A DNA stretch of 64,000 bases, taken from positions 682,001-746,000 of the forward strand of contig CM031560.1 of assembly GCA_018466975.1 (NCBI GenBank), in the 5' to 3' direction. Positions 34,701-46,804 of this stretch are shown here, one piece after another (position 1 is the stretch's first letter; each line of letters opens with the position of its first letter). A program made the translations under genes and the position numbers. The notes below the pieces were generated by a model. That model was given only the letters and a program-made list of their open reading frames with translations, was not told where the DNA came from and searched no databases. The stretch is from Sparassis latifolia. Lineage: Eukaryota; Basidiomycota; Agaricomycetes; Polyporales; Sparassidaceae.

Positions 34701-36183
34701 TCCATTTATTGCTCACCCTCTCGATCCGTACGCAGCAAATACCAAGGGTAAGACCGTTCCGGGAAAGGTCAACATGGAGGAGCTTGTCGGGAACACCGAT
34801 GGTTTTGCCGATTCGGGGTAGGTGTCGTTCGCATCCTCCTCACAGGACATCGCGCTCATCGTATTTTCTCAGCGTGAGCTCGGCCGTCGTGCAGCGATAC
34901 CTGGATCCTATTCTACAGGCGGCGCTATCGCCAAACGCGCAGATTCAAGCGGCGGCGGTGGATATTCTCAGTTTCACAATCAAGCAGGGGCTTGCACATC
35001 CGCTGCAGGTATGTCGGGCCGTAATGACTGGAACCGCGTTGTCGCTGAGCTATCGGCGCTTAGTCGTTCCCTGTGATTGTGGCGTTGGAGACCAGTCCGA
35101 ATCACGCGTTGAGTACGCGCGCGAATGCGTTGCATGCTATATTGCACAGCAAGCACACGTCGCTTTTGAACGCGCGGTTCGTCGTGAGCGCAAGAGCGTC
35201 GTTCGACTACCAGAAAAAGCTCTGTGGGGGCCAAGTGCAGGGTACGTCGTCTGTCGCGGGGCGGAAAATGATAATCGGATGACTATGGACGTGCTGCAGG
35301 GTATCGCATGCTGCCGTCGCCGACGGCATTGCTGCAACGGTGGTACGGGCTTGTGCGTGAGAAGCGGACGATGCGGCAGGACTTTCTGAAGGCTCTGGTG
35401 AAGGTGTTTGACGTGGAGATGAGCAAGTCGACGCAGGTGCGTGAAGCGGTGTGTGCGCGTGCGAAACGTTTACAGAGTTTTTGACGATAGGACGACGTGG
35501 AGTTTGTGCGATACATGGCGGAGAATTTTGGGACGTTCGAGTACAAGACGCAGGAGGAGGTGCTGACGGTGATGAAGTACTTGACGGCGGTGCTGTCGAC
35601 GACGGGGATGCAGCTGGTGGAGGTGCTTTCGCCGTCGGATCTGCTGGCGCAGCTGCATGGGCCGGCGCAGGACGGCACGGAGGTGCAGCCGGCAGGCGGA
35701 CGAGGTGAGTGCGATGGTGGGCTCAGCGTTCTGCGTCTGACGGCGATAATACCAGCAGCGCCAGCCGGCGGTGGCCAATCTGGCTCTGATGCGGAGCTCG
35801 GTGATCGTGGCGATGATCATGCTGCTGAAGGCGCACCTGAAGGGGCTGTATGGGATCTCTGAAGAGTACGTCGTGCTCGCAGTGGATGCACCCGACGGAT
35901 ATTGACATGCGGGAACAGGAAATGCAGCAAGTGGGTCGTGGGGAAGAAGAGCGCGGTGGGGGACCGGCCGGCGACGCGGAAGCACGAGCGGGGGGTGTCG
36001 TGGGAGCGGCTGCCGTTTGCGTGCGCGCCGCTGCTGACGGGGGAGGATGGGGCGACGCAGCGGAGGAGGGTGAGTCGCGATTTGTGTGGTTGCGCGCCGG
36101 ATTACTGACTTGCCCGTGCGCAGTTCCTGGAGATTTGGAACGAGGACGGGCTGACGGCGGAGCCCGAGGACGACGTTGCGTGA
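28779..36183 (+). CDS. SCC2: Cohesin loader Scc2/Mis4/NIPBL
   Basis: Thirty exons (first 28779-28938, last 36124-36183) sum to 1951 codons including the stop with all phases consistent. Scc2 loads the cohesin ring onto chromatin with Scc4, stimulating its ATPase; nuclear. The N-terminus (about 1-90) carries [20 protein letters not shown], then a long Ser/Pro-rich basic disordered region. HEAT-repeat segments follow: [11 protein letters not shown] with the preceding [68 protein letters not shown] and [19 protein letters not shown]. The C-terminal [19 protein letters not shown] and [17 protein letters not shown] are diagnostic. Intron 33682-33737 uses a GC donor. One donor (35683 rather than the stronger-looking 35705) was chosen because it alone keeps the frame. 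Introns are 44-73 nt. Confidence 0.92.
33682..33737 (+). other. SCC2: GC-AG intron in SCC2
   Basis: The exon ends [10 protein letters not shown] and resumes [14 protein letters not shown] only if the intron starts GCAAGT at 33682 and ends GATAG at 33737. No GT donor nearby keeps both conserved flanks. GC-AG introns are a known minor class spliced by the major spliceosome. Confidence 0.75.
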
Positions 36184-36377
36184 GCGTGCGGGGCTGGTCG
36201 AACTTTTTCGTATTATTATTGGTCTATCTTGTTGCTGTTGAGGGCGAAGTTTCGTCGCATGTGCATAGACTGCTACTGTACACGTCTTGTAATTGCAATC
36301 GCACACTGTGATTTTAAGCAGATGTACAAAGTCCACATGATCTACGAGGGCCACGTCCATGGTATGTACTACGAGAG

Positions 36378-37509
36378 TCAACTCGGGGTGTGTTCCGGCA
36401 AGCGGACGCGGCCGTCGTGAAAGTAGGCGGGGCCCTTGGGCATGGCGCCGCCGAGGACGAGGGCGGCGTCTTGGTCGAGTGCGGGCTCATCCTCAAAGTT
36501 CCAGTCGAGGTCGCCGCCGTAGGACTTGGGGAGGTGTTCGGGGTCGATGAGCTGGCGGAGGGCGGGCCCGGGCTCGTGGCCGAGGATGTGTATTTTGCGG
36601 CGAGTGCCCTCGTCGAACCAGTTCTGCAGTGGAAGGTCAGCGTGCGGGGGGAAAGAGGATAACGGGCGGGGGAGACCTTTATCCAGCCCCAGACGGTGGG
36701 GAAGAAGGCGGGGGAGTTGACGACGGCGATGGTGTGGAGGGTCTCGGGGTAGTTGGCGGTGGCGAGGGCAGAGGACTCGTGGAGGTGGGAGCGGAGGGCC
36801 CACATGGTGGAGAAGGAGACGTGGGCGAGGTCGATGATGGTGGTGACGGAGGAGACGGGGGTGGGGGCGGTGCGGTGGGGGAGGAAGGAGCAGAGGCGGA
36901 GGATGAAGTTGGTCATGGTCTCGTACAGGGCGACGCTGGGCGCGGTCAGCGACGCGGGAAAAGCAGAGAGGAGAGACGCACATGCGCTGGTAGCGGCGAG
37001 CGGGAGGAACGGCAAACAGCTCCTTTTGGAGGACGGTGTCGAGGGCGGCGAGGCGGTAGACGTAGAGCGGGAGGCCATTCTGCGGCGAGGTGTAGCGGGA
37101 GAGAGGAAGAAAGCACAGGGGACGCACCTTGTCGCGGCGACCGGTCCAGCGGGGGTAGAACCTGCGCGCGGTCTCAAACTCGTCTGGCGGGAAGGTGGCG
37201 TAGAGGCGGTCGACGTCGTGGACGGCGCGCCAGGCGTGCGCGTCGGAGAACTGGCGGAGGGCCTTGTGGGGTTCGAAGCGGCGGGCGCGCAGGAAGCGCC
37301 TGGGCGATCGGTGAGCGGAGAGCGATGACGACATCATGTACGGGTGCTTACAGCAGAGTGGGCTCGTCGTGCGAGGCAGGCTCGTCGTCGCTGGCCGCGG
37401 TGTACAGCCCCGCGCTGGCCAGCAGCCGCTCGAAGTGCTCGAACGCGGCCTGCTGCCCCGCGTCGAGGTGGCCTTGGTGTCCGTGCAGATCGTGCTCGTC
37501 AGAGGACAT
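36378..37509 (-). CDS. CRAL-TRIO (Sec14-like) lipid-binding protein
   Basis: Exons 37509-37352, 37299-37128, 37079-36982, 36935-36677 and 36623-36378 give 310 residues. An acidic/His-rich start (MSSDEHDLHGHQGHLDAG) precedes the CRAL-TRIO N region (LLRFLRARRFEPHKALRQF) and the lipid-binding lobe (YETMTNFILRLCSFLP, TTIIDLAHVSFSTMW, YPETLHTIAVVNSPAFFPTV, GWIKNWFDEGTRRKIHILG and LIDPEHLPKSYGGDLDW). Sec14-family proteins move or present phosphatidylinositol and phosphatidylcholine between membranes; cytosolic. The 3' end converges on SCC2 (194 bp apart); the 5' end faces YPD1 across 119 bp. The specific ligand cannot be told. Confidence 0.9.
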
Positions 37510-37628
37510 GCGGTTATCGCGATGGGATGACGCCAATGGCGCTGGTATTGCCCGCGGGAGAGATCGCCTAGACTTGTCTCCAATGGAGACCTTTTGGCAT
37601 TCTCCACCGTGACCGCCATCCTCGAGCC
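37510..37628. promoter_or_regulatory. Divergent intergenic region between CRAL-TRIO gene and YPD1
   Basis: Only 119 bp separate the two start codons, so promoter elements and 5' UTRs of both genes must overlap or be very short. No specific motif was recognised. Confidence 0.5.
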
Positions 37629-38386
37629 ATGGCCACCGCACCCATCGCCAGAGCCTCTGTCCCTCCCCGCTCTCCCCGCGACCCTCGCTCCCCATCGCCC
37701 CCGCCATCAGTTCCCGATCCCGTTCCAGCTCCCCGCCACTCTCCCACCCCCGCTCCGCAATCCCGTGCACAGTCCCTCGCTCCGACGTCCACATCAGACG
37801 ACGCCGATAACGAGGCTGAACAGGTGTGCACCTTCCCCGTAGAGTACCTGCCATGCTCACCCCGCCCCGCAGCCCGTCACTGAGCCCGCCACCGAGCCCG
37901 CCACCGAGCCCGACGCACAGAGCACCATCGACATCGAAACCTTCCACCAGATCCTCGACCTCGACGAGGACGACACCCACGACTTTTCCCGCGGCATGGC
38001 CTGGGCCTACTTCTCCCAGGCCAGCACCACCTTCACCGAGATGGACGAGGCCTTGTGCGTGCTCCCGCCCTCCCGCCCGTTGACTCCACTCACCCGCCCG
38101 TCGCAGCTCCGCCAAAGACCTCCCAAAGCTCTCCTCCCTCGGCCACTTCCTCAAGGGCTCCTCCGCCGCCCTCGGCGTCTCAAAGGTCCAAGCCTCCTGC
38201 GAGCAGATCCAGCACTACGGCCAGCTCCGCGACGAGGAGCACGCCATCGACCTCCAGCCCCCCGCCGCCCTCGCTCTCATCGGCCCCCTCCTCTCCCGCG
38301 TAAAGTCAGAGTACGCCACCGCCGAGGCCTGGCTCAAAAAGTGGTACGAGGACCACGGCGGCCTCGGCGAAGAAGACGACGCGTAA
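37629..38386 (+). CDS. YPD1: Histidine-containing phosphotransfer protein (Ypd1-like)
   Basis: Exons 37629-37823, 37873-38054 and 38107-38386; 218 residues. A Pro/Ser-rich N-terminus of about 80 residues is followed by a four-helix HPt domain: IDIETFHQILDLDEDDTHDF, AWAYFSQASTTFTEMDEAF and SSLGHFLKGSSAALGV, with the phospho-accepting His at about residue 139 in the HxLKGSSA motif, then QIQHYGQLRDEEH. Ypd1 relays phosphate from hybrid histidine kinases to Ssk1/Skn7-type response regulators in osmotic and oxidative stress (HOG) signalling. It is longer than yeast Ypd1 (167 residues) because of the N-terminal extension. Confidence 0.9.
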
Positions 38387-38631
38387 CGCCCCCGCGCCTC
38401 CACGCCCTCCACAATTTTTCCCCCACCGACCCGCCCCCAGACGCGTGTGTTGTAGCAGTAGTACCAGCCGCTGCCGCAGGCTGCAGCGGCCGCACAGGAA
38501 AGGAATCCAGCGATCGAGCAGTGTATGTTACCCGATGATATGTATTGCACGCTGTCCTCAGCCCGCTCTAATTTATTCCCCGGATTCTACTATACTATCT
38601 CTGAGCTGCCATAGCGCCCCTGGGCGCTACA

Positions 38632-40158
38632 TCAACTCACGCCCCACGCCCGCCGCTCTCGCTCCTCCTCAGCCACCGCGTCCCCCACCAGTCCCCACAC
38701 CTCGCCGATCACCGCCCGCTCCTCCCGCCCCATAAACAGCACCACCGTGCTGAACCGCGGCACCCGCGCCACGCTCAGCAGGTACGCCCGCACCTGCGCC
38801 GGCTGCGCAACTCCGCGCACGAGGACGTCCCGGAACGTCGCCAGCAACCCCGCGAGCATCGCCGACTCGAGCGACGCCTGGAACAGCGCCGGCAGCGCAG
38901 CCGGCGGTATCTCCTGCAGCGCTCAGACGTCAGAGGCGTAAACGAAAAGAACACAACGGCGCGACAACGCACGTTCAGCAACGCCCAGCGGTCCTCGGCC
39001 GTCTTCTGCGCGTCCCAGCGCCGCGTGAACGCGAACAGCGTCATCGGGGACTTTGCCGGCGTCTGCACGGCTGCTGGGGTCGGAACCACCGCCGGCGCAG
39101 GCGCAGGCGGGGGAGACGCCTTCGTTTCTTCCTTGGCGTTCTCCTTCGCCTGCTTCTGCGCAGGAGCTCCAAAGAGCGTGTGCCGCCCGTCCGGGCGGAA
39201 GATCCCGCCCATCGGCCCGCCCGCACGCGCCTCCTTCGCCGCCTGGAACGTCCCCAGGGGTTTCGGCGTCGGGGACGGCGCGGCGGCAGGCGCTGGCGGG
39301 GGTGGCGAGGCCGAGAGCATGCGCGAGGAGCGCGGGGTGAGGAGCTCCGACGTGGAGGGACCGGGCGCGGGAGGCGCGGTCGAGGTGGTCGGCTGAGGCT
39401 CGACGATCTCGATGGGGACCCGCCTGCGTTTCGGGGCGGCGGGCGGTTTTGCTGGGGTGCTCGCTGAGCTTCGTGGGTGTCGGCTTCGCACTGGGCACCG
39501 CGGGGACCTCTGCCGGCTTCGTCCTCTGCGGTGGCGTGAGGAGCGCGGGACAGAGGGGGAACGAGCACGACGCACTAAGGGCTTTTTGCGCTTCTGCGCC
39601 CGCAGCGCCTCATCGACGCGCTTCAGCTCGCGCTTCACCTCTTCGTTCGCGGGCTCGAGCCGAACGGCGTATTCGAGGTCTGGATGTGAGGACGTTGGAC
39701 GACGGTAAGCCAGACGGGTGAGAGCCGGAACGCACCAGCTTGCGCATCCGCGAGTTTCTGCAGCGCAGCTCGCGCCTGGGCGCGCCGGAAGAGCGCCTTG
39801 ACGCTGCGCGGGTCGAGGCTGAGGACGGCGCCGCAATCGCGCTCCGCGTCCTCGTTCCTGTGCGCGCAAAAAAAACACACCGCACACCGTCAGCGCCGCA
39901 GACGCCGGAGCACACGCGCGCGCGCACGCACTTGCCTAGTCTCAGGTACGCCGCGGCGCGGTTGAGCGGGAACGTCGGGTTGCGCGCGTCCGCGCGCATC
40001 GCGGCGCTGTAGTGCCCGACCGCGTCCGCGAAGTCGCCCGCCTTGAACGCGGCGTTGCCCTGCGGCGCGGTCAGCGTCTGCGAGTGCCCAGGAAGAAGGC
40101 ACGGGCGTACTTTGTCTTTGGCCGCTTGGCCGGCGGCGACGGCTGCTGGTGTCGTCAT
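38632..40158 (-). CDS. RPAP3-like TPR cochaperone
   Basis: Exons 40158-40111, 40059-39932, 39857-39736, 39679-38973 and 38913-38632; 428 residues. TPR repeats lie at about 15-125 (KGNAAFKAGDFADAVGHYSA, NRAAAYLRLGKNEDAERDC, ALFRRAQARAALQKLADAQ). After a basic, Pro/Ala-rich linker comes an RPAP3_C-type domain (MTLFAFTRRWDAQKTAEDRW, ALPALFQASLESAMLAGLLA, ARVPRFSTVVLFMGREER). RPAP3/Spag1/Tah1 proteins bind the Hsp90 and Hsp70 tails through TPRs and work with the R2TP complex in assembling snoRNPs and RNA polymerases. The RPAP3_C domain makes this an RPAP3-type rather than a minimal Tah1-type protein. Confidence 0.88.
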
Positions 40159-40529
40159 CTTGTGGAGGTTTGAGATACGGGAGGTAGGGTAGGTTAGGCT
40201 CTTGGACGGAGGCGAGGTCTGCGGTCGGTGCAGCGAGCACTGCAGAGGAGCGCTTTGCAGCGTCTCTGGCTTAAGGTTAGTAAACATATGAAACGCCCGT
40301 CTGAGGTGTCTTTCCCGATATAGCAGTTGTTGTCGTTCGCCTCCATGATTCCTGCGCCGAAGGCAGACAACGCTGTCGGTATTGCACAGGTCGTTCGGAA
40401 ATTTACGATTACATCTTCTGTTCATGATACGTAGCGATACATTTTCTTCCCAAAACTACGCCGACCACAGTAAAGCCAAGGATACAGACGAATTTTTAGT
40501 CTTCTTCAACAGCACAGCTCCTCGTTTCT

Positions 40530-43500
40530 TCAGTTGCCACACCACCTGCGTGCATTCTGGAAAAGCCTGAACCAAGGTCCAGTCCCCTTCCACGTGTCCA
40601 CGAACTCGGGTGGGTACCAGCTGTTGCTCTCGAGGGTGACGACCCGCTCCGGGTGCGGCATCAGCGCCAGGACGCGTCCATCTGGTGTCTGCACGCCAGT
40701 AATGCCACCCGGGCTTCCATTCGGATTCAGCGGGTACACTTCCGTCGGTTTCCCGTCCGCATCGACATATCGCACAGCTAGCAGGCCACGCTGCTCCAGC
40801 GCACGCACAGATCCTTGCACGTCGCCGCTGTACGATACGCGGCCCTCGCCGTGCGCAACTGCCACGGGCAGCTTCGAGCCGACCATGTCGTGCAGGAACA
40901 CCGACGCGCTCGTCACGAGCCCAGGGACGACCTCGACCATCGCGACGCGCCCCTCGTAGCGCTCGCTGCGGTTGCGCTTGAAGTCCGGCCAGGCCTCCGC
41001 GCCGGGTATGATCTCGCGCAGGTTGCTCATGAACTGGCACCCGTTGCAGACGCCGAGCGCGAACGTGTCCGCACGCGCGAAGAACGCGTGGAACTCCGTG
41101 CGCGCGGTCGTGTTCAGGAGCACGGAGTTCGCCCAGCCTTTGCCCGCGCCGAGGACGTCGCCGTAGGAAAACCCGCCGCACGCGGCGATCCCGCGGAACC
41201 CGGAGAGGCGGGTCGCGCCGCTGAGGATGTCGGACATGTGCACGTCGATGGCATCGAAGCCTGCGGCGGTGAACGCCCATGCCATCTCCACGTGTCCGTT
41301 TACTCCCTGCTCGCGTAGGATTGCGACCTTAGGCCTGGACGTGAGAGCCAGATCGCGAGTGGGCTCGTAGGCGAAAGTCAGGTCGTAGTAGAGTCCTCTG
41401 TGAGACTCGTCCGCAATGAGAGCGTACTCCTCCTTCGCGCCTGCCGGATTGTCCCTGAGTAGCTGCATTCTATAGGATGTTTCCGCCCACGCCTTTTGCA
41501 GCTCTTGGCGCGTGCTGGTGAAGAACACAGTGGAGTTGTAGATGATCGTGAACGACTGATCAGCGGCATTCTTCTCTACTAGGCCGATCTTGTGAATGAA
41601 CGATGCGGGGAAGCCAGCTCCAACAAAGACTTCTTGAAGACGAGGAACTTGCGACCTGCGGACCTGCAACACCGCACCGAGCTCTTCGTTGAACAACGCT
41701 GAGATTGGATCCGCGACGGCGGTGATAACGTCCAAAGAGATCTTCACCCCCACGCGGCCAGCGAACGACATCTCTGCTACAGTAGTGAACAGACCACCGT
41801 CAGATCTGTCGTGATACGCGAGCACCAATCCAGGTTCAATGGTTCTAACTTTTGACATCCGACGAAGAATGCTTTCAAGAGCGCAGGATCTTCCACGTCA
41901 GGAGCGTCTGAACCAATTTCCTTAAACACTTGCGCAAGAGCTGATCCTCCGAGACGATGCTTGCCGCCGGCGAGATCAAAGAACACCAGCACCGTTGGTT
42001 CACCAACATCGGTCCGAAGCTGAGGGGTCCACGTCGCGCGAACATTCTCGACGCCAGCAAAGGCAGTCACGATGAGCGACAATGGCGCACTGACTTCACG
42101 CTGCTCCGTACCTTCCCTCCATTTCATCGACATCGACATTGAGTCTTTGCCGACAGGGATGCCTACGCCCAGAGCGGGACAGAGCTCCATCCCGACGGCC
42201 TTCACGGCCTCGTATAGCGCGGCACCTTCGCCGGCCTTAGATGCAGCACACATCCAGTTCGCGCTCAACTTCACGCGCCCCAGGTCACCCACATGAGCCG
42301 CTGCAAGGTTGGTGAGGGATTCCGCCACAGCCATGCGGGCTGATGCTGCAGGACTGAGCAAGGCAACCGGTGTGCGCTCGCCCATGGCCATCGCTTCACC
42401 CTGCAGCACATCAAAACCGTACGATGCTCGAGTAACAGCGACGTCTGCCACAGGCACCTGCCATGGGCCTGTCATTTGATCGCGAGTCACCAGCCCCGTA
42501 ACGGACCTGTCTCCAATGGTGATGAGGAAGGACTTAGAGCCGACGGAGGGGAGGCGCAGAACTCTGTTCACTGCAAGAGAGAGTCGTTCTGATAGCGTAG
42601 CGGCAGTAGGAAGGTAATTGCGGAGAGAGGAGTCGAACAATGTGAGAGATGCGATTTTCGTGGCATCGGTACGGTGCATCCGGGGGGGCTTGCCGAAGAG
42701 CGTCGACATCTTCAAGTGAATGACCTCTTGCTTGAGCAAGCGGTCTGTGACAATCAGTTCCTCTTCCGTAGTCGCGATACCGACGATCGAGAACGGACAG
42801 CGTTCGCGCGTAGCTAATGTCCTGAATTCCTCCTCCTTATCGGGAGAAATAGCAAGGACATATCGTTCCTGGCTCTCATTGCACCAGATCTCCATGGAAG
42901 ACATGCTAGAGTCGGCGACCAAGACATCTCTGATTTCGAATATCGCACCCAAGTCAGAGTCGTGCACCAACTCCGGCAAGGCGTTCGACAACCCGCCAGC
43001 ACCCACATCATGGATAGACTGGATGGGGTTGCCTTCTCCTAGGTCGACGCATGCGTCAATCACTTGCTGGCATCTTCTCTGCATTTCAGGGTTTTCTCTC
43101 TGCACGCTCGCAAAGTCCAACTCTGCAGAGCTTGCACCAGATACCTGGCTACTTGCAGCACCGCCACCAAGGCCAATGAGCATTCCTGGCCCACCGAGGA
43201 CGACAATCTTCGCGCCAGCCGAAATCTTCGACTTTCGTGCGAATGCTGGACGGACGTTTCCCAGACCGCCAGCGATCATGATGGGCTTGTGGTATCCTCT
43301 GATCTCTGTGGTGCCATTCTCGCCTGTGGGAACGCGCTCAACGAACGTGCGGAAATATCCTGCCAATGCCGGACGTCCGAACTCGTTGTTGAAAGCACAC
43401 GCTCCCAAGGGTCCCTCGATCATGATGTCCAACGCAGATGCAATGTGCCCTGGACGTCCAAAGTCTGTTTCCCAAGGCTGCTCATATTCTGGGATAAGCA

Positions 43501-44596
43501 GATTCGAAACCGTGAAGCCAGAGAGCCCGGCTTTCGGCTTGGAACCACGTCCTACGGCCCCCTCATCTCTGATTTCGCCACCAGATCCTGTCGCTGCTCC
43601 TGGGTACGGCGAGACGGCAGTGGGATGGTTGTGAGTCTCCACTTTGACGAGGATGGGCATGTGCTCTACGCGAGCTTGGTAGAGGTTCGGTCTGTCGGCT
43701 GGGCTAAATCGAGGAGCGAGGCAACCTTCCAAAACAGCGGCGTTGTCAGAGTAGGCAGAGACTGTTCCTGTCCCATTGACTTTTTCCGTGTTCCGAATCA
43801 TCTGGAACAGAGATGTGTCCTTCATCTGGCCGTCGATCGTCCACGTCGCATTGAAAATCTTGTGCCTGCAGTGTTCCGAATTGACTTGGGCAAACATAAA
43901 CAGTTCGGCATCTGTGGGGTCGCGATTAATGGGAGACGATCCTGACACGAAGGCATCGACCAGGTAGTCGATTTCATCCGCAGAGAGGGCGAGACCAAAC
44001 TCCTTGTTCGCACTGACAAGTCTCTCTCGAGCGGCTTGACCGCTGGAAAATGCTGAAGACAAAGGAACAGTGCGCAGTGACCGAGCCTTCTCGTGTGAAA
44101 AGAGAGCGGCGGGATCCGGAGGAGAGAGCTGCACGACATGCGTCATACGGTCGTGGAGGAGATGTGAAATTTTTTGAAGGTCTTCCGATGTGATGGCAGC
44201 TCCCGTTGTGGTGAACACAAACGCAACACCGTGCTCGAGTCTCTCAATATGGTTCCGCAAGTTGCATATCGCCGCAATATCTGTCGCCTTGCTTGACCAA
44301 GGAGATATTGAACCGGGTCTCGGCAGCACGTACGCTACGTTCTGATTGAAACGCAGGGCCTCAGTTGTTCCTGGAAGCCGGATATCGTCGCCGTAGTCCA
44401 GCAGCCGATCGAGGATCTTCCGTTCAGGAGAAGTTGGCTCAGCAAGCTCCTGCTCAACTGCGGGAGAGCAACAGGCGACGAGATGAAGATAGACTGCATC
44501 TACCAAGAGAATATTTGGGCAATCTCTCTGAATGTTCTTTAGCAGGGTGTCCCGCTTCGTCCGAGAGAGGTAGGAATAACCCGGCAGCACCAGCAT
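40530..44596 (-). CDS. ADE6: Phosphoribosylformylglycinamidine synthase (FGAM synthase), one apparent frameshift
   Basis: Intronless, about 1355 residues, close to yeast Ade6 (1358). It catalyses the ATP- and glutamine-dependent conversion of FGAR to FGAM, step 4 of de novo purine synthesis; cytosolic. Motifs: [38 protein letters not shown] and [20 protein letters not shown] (synthase domains), then a class I glutamine amidotransferase with [36 protein letters not shown], the catalytic Cys in [14 protein letters not shown], and LMPHPERVV. The reading frame changes at about 41849-41858 between AFFVGCQK and [19 protein letters not shown]. One missing base after AAAAG would restore continuity; no intron fits. 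It is either a consensus error or a real loss-of-function mutation. Confidence 0.92.
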
Positions 44597-45168
44597 TGTC
44601 TGGATGACTCGACTGAGTCTTCATGGTATTTATATGCGTGCACTGTACGGACCTGGGCGATCTTCCCTATATGAAGATCAGAATCATATCAAAGCGCAGG
44701 ATAGACGAACGCATACTATCTTCGATAGCAGTCCCAGGACTCGGAGGATGTCACGAACGGTGAAGCCGCTGTATCAAAATTTGAAAGGGTCTATCTAATC
44801 TTATCTGGCGTTTGAGGCGCGTCGCGTCACGCGACGTCACAGACTGTGACCACCGCGTTCATTCGAACCGCAACCTGGGGTGGGACGATTCACAACCATC
44901 CACTGCCTCTTTCATGCCTCGTTTATCGTCGAATCGTGGGAGGAGGGCGTTTCATTGTCGTTTTCGCAGTCATTCCGGACGTCTTGCATGTTTGGAAGGT
45001 TCGTATATTGTACGCCTAATACCATGTCCAACATAACCTGTGCTTGTACTATGCGATTTATAATTTCTGATCTTCAGCGTTATCCCTATATCGAGCTATC
45101 CCCTGTTCTATCGATATTCCCACCACTCTCGCTCAGCTTGTCCTGAAGTATATACACAGCAAGACAGG
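44597..45168. other. Divergent upstream region of ADE6 and the Ser/Pro-rich gene
   Basis: 572 bp without a supportable gene. It should contain both promoters; no specific operator was recognised. Confidence 0.5.
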
Positions 45169-46323
45169 ATGGACGCTTTCTCCAATACAATTGCTCAAGT
45201 ACGTTCATAATCTGAGAGTCCGATACAAAGACAGTATGAACACTTTTCTACTTCAGTCTGCGAATGCTGATCCAGAACCATACCCACAGATAGTTGTTGC
45301 CATTCAGATGGACGAGGCAGTCATTCATCCTCCAACCTCTGGGCTCATGCAAAACCTACTACCAATACATTGTCTCCATCTGCTCTGCAGAATGTAGATG
45401 ACTTCACACCTGCCGATACCTTCGCTTCTGTTCATCTCTCTTTGTCACCTGCTCCTGATGACTCTCCGGTATCGTCCTCACCGGGTGCCATGGTCCACTC
45501 TCCCCTTCACGTTCCTGTATCAATGTCCCGTCGTCGCCTTGAATCCAATATCCCAGTCTTACACTCCAGAGTAATTCTCCCGCCCCTTCCTCCCTGCTGG
45601 GAAGAACCACCTCCAGCTTCTGATGGCGTATCTGGTTCCTTGCCTGCGTCAATCTCTCGCCGATGGCCATTGTCTTTGATCAGAGGCGAAAATGACCATA
45701 CATCGCCTGTGACACCTGTAGACCAGATCATGCATACACCGGATGCACCTCCAAGCATAAGTCGAACCCCTCTTTGCAGACCCAGCGTATCGTCCCCGTT
45801 CTCGATGACGTCATACACGGATCCTATGGCTTGCTCTCCCTTGGCTTCTCCTAGTCTGAATGATGCAGGGGCAGACATGTGGCCATCTTTCAGTATCGAA
45901 GGAGAGACTTCCTATCTATCCTCGAGCATGACATCTTTGTACAGCCCTTCTGGCACAGACGTCCGAGCAAACTCGCGCCATCCCATTCTTCGCCTGAACA
46001 CTACGAGTCTTAGACCACCTGCCTCTGCTCCTCGCATATCCCCTAGCACCGGCTTCTTCAATATCCTTCGAGCTCGTGAGCAACCCTTACGGATGGGCAT
46101 CGCCCGAAGACTGTCATACAACCTTCACACCCCATCGCCGCCTACCCCTCCCATGGGCGGTGGGGATAGTGACATGCCTCTAGCATCCCCGTTCATCATT
46201 ACCTCTCTCCGTCCTCATCCGCCTTCTTCACCCATTCCGACCAGACCAGAACAAAGGCCCCTTGGGACTCCCACCCCCCTGCGCTCTCCGGCGGATGGGT
46301 CGAACTACTTCAGCGTTGTTTAG
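45169..46323 (+). CDS. Ser/Pro-rich protein of unknown function
   Basis: Proposed exons 45169-45198, 45257-45319 and 45391-46323 (341 residues); the first two are short and less certain, while the last is a clear 311-codon open frame with consistent codon use. The protein is about a third Ser+Pro, with many SP/TP dipeptides (SPLASPSLND, HTPSPPTPPMGG, LGTPTPLRSP) and RRxS-type sites, and is predicted disordered. No catalytic motif or membrane segment. SP/TP density suggests phosphorylation by proline-directed kinases, as in cell-cycle or signalling regulators, but that is inference. Confidence 0.6.
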
Positions 46324-46804
46324 CTGCCATTCCGCCCGAGCCGGCACAGACGTCGCCTTACATTCGTCAGGCTCACGCATGCATTATACTGTACTTGTCA
46401 TATGTATTAGCTGTCGCCACCACGCTTTCGCTTGTCCTGGTCTCGAGCTGGTTTTGTAGTCTTCGCTGTCGTAAATGTTTGTGTCTGTATCTCGCTCGCC
46501 ATCCGTTCTCGCGTTCTCCCTTGTACATCATCCAGTACGCGGGCTCGTTTATCTCGGAGAGCGCCGGCGCGCTGTATCATTCTACTGCCCATATCAGTAA
46601 CATGAAGCGTCCGATTCTGGACGAGCGATAACAACCGCGATAGACAAGGTGAAGACAAGGCATGATGCTGTACAAAAACATTGCAATCCTCCACGAATAC
46701 GTTCGTATGCTATACAGGAGCGACCGATATAAGCGTACAGGCATGCGGTCTACATGTGAAGTCCGGGTGCGTTCTTTTGAATTTTGTCAGGTGGTTCCGT
46801 CTGC
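46324..46804. other. Convergent intergenic region
   Basis: 481 bp between the 3' ends of the Ser/Pro-rich gene and EGT1; no gene or repeat seen. Confidence 0.5.

Noticed and set aside
36629..37612. Long plus-strand frame (327 codons) opposite the CRAL-TRIO gene
   Set aside because: It is the antisense of GC-rich coding exons; the minus-strand splice model gives a complete CRAL-TRIO protein.
40815..41318. Plus-strand open frame of 167 codons in the ADE6 region
   Set aside because: Antisense shadow of the strongly conserved amidotransferase domain.
42720..43634. Plus-strand open frame of 304 codons opposite ADE6
   Set aside because: Antisense of conserved FGAM synthase motifs; no independent support.
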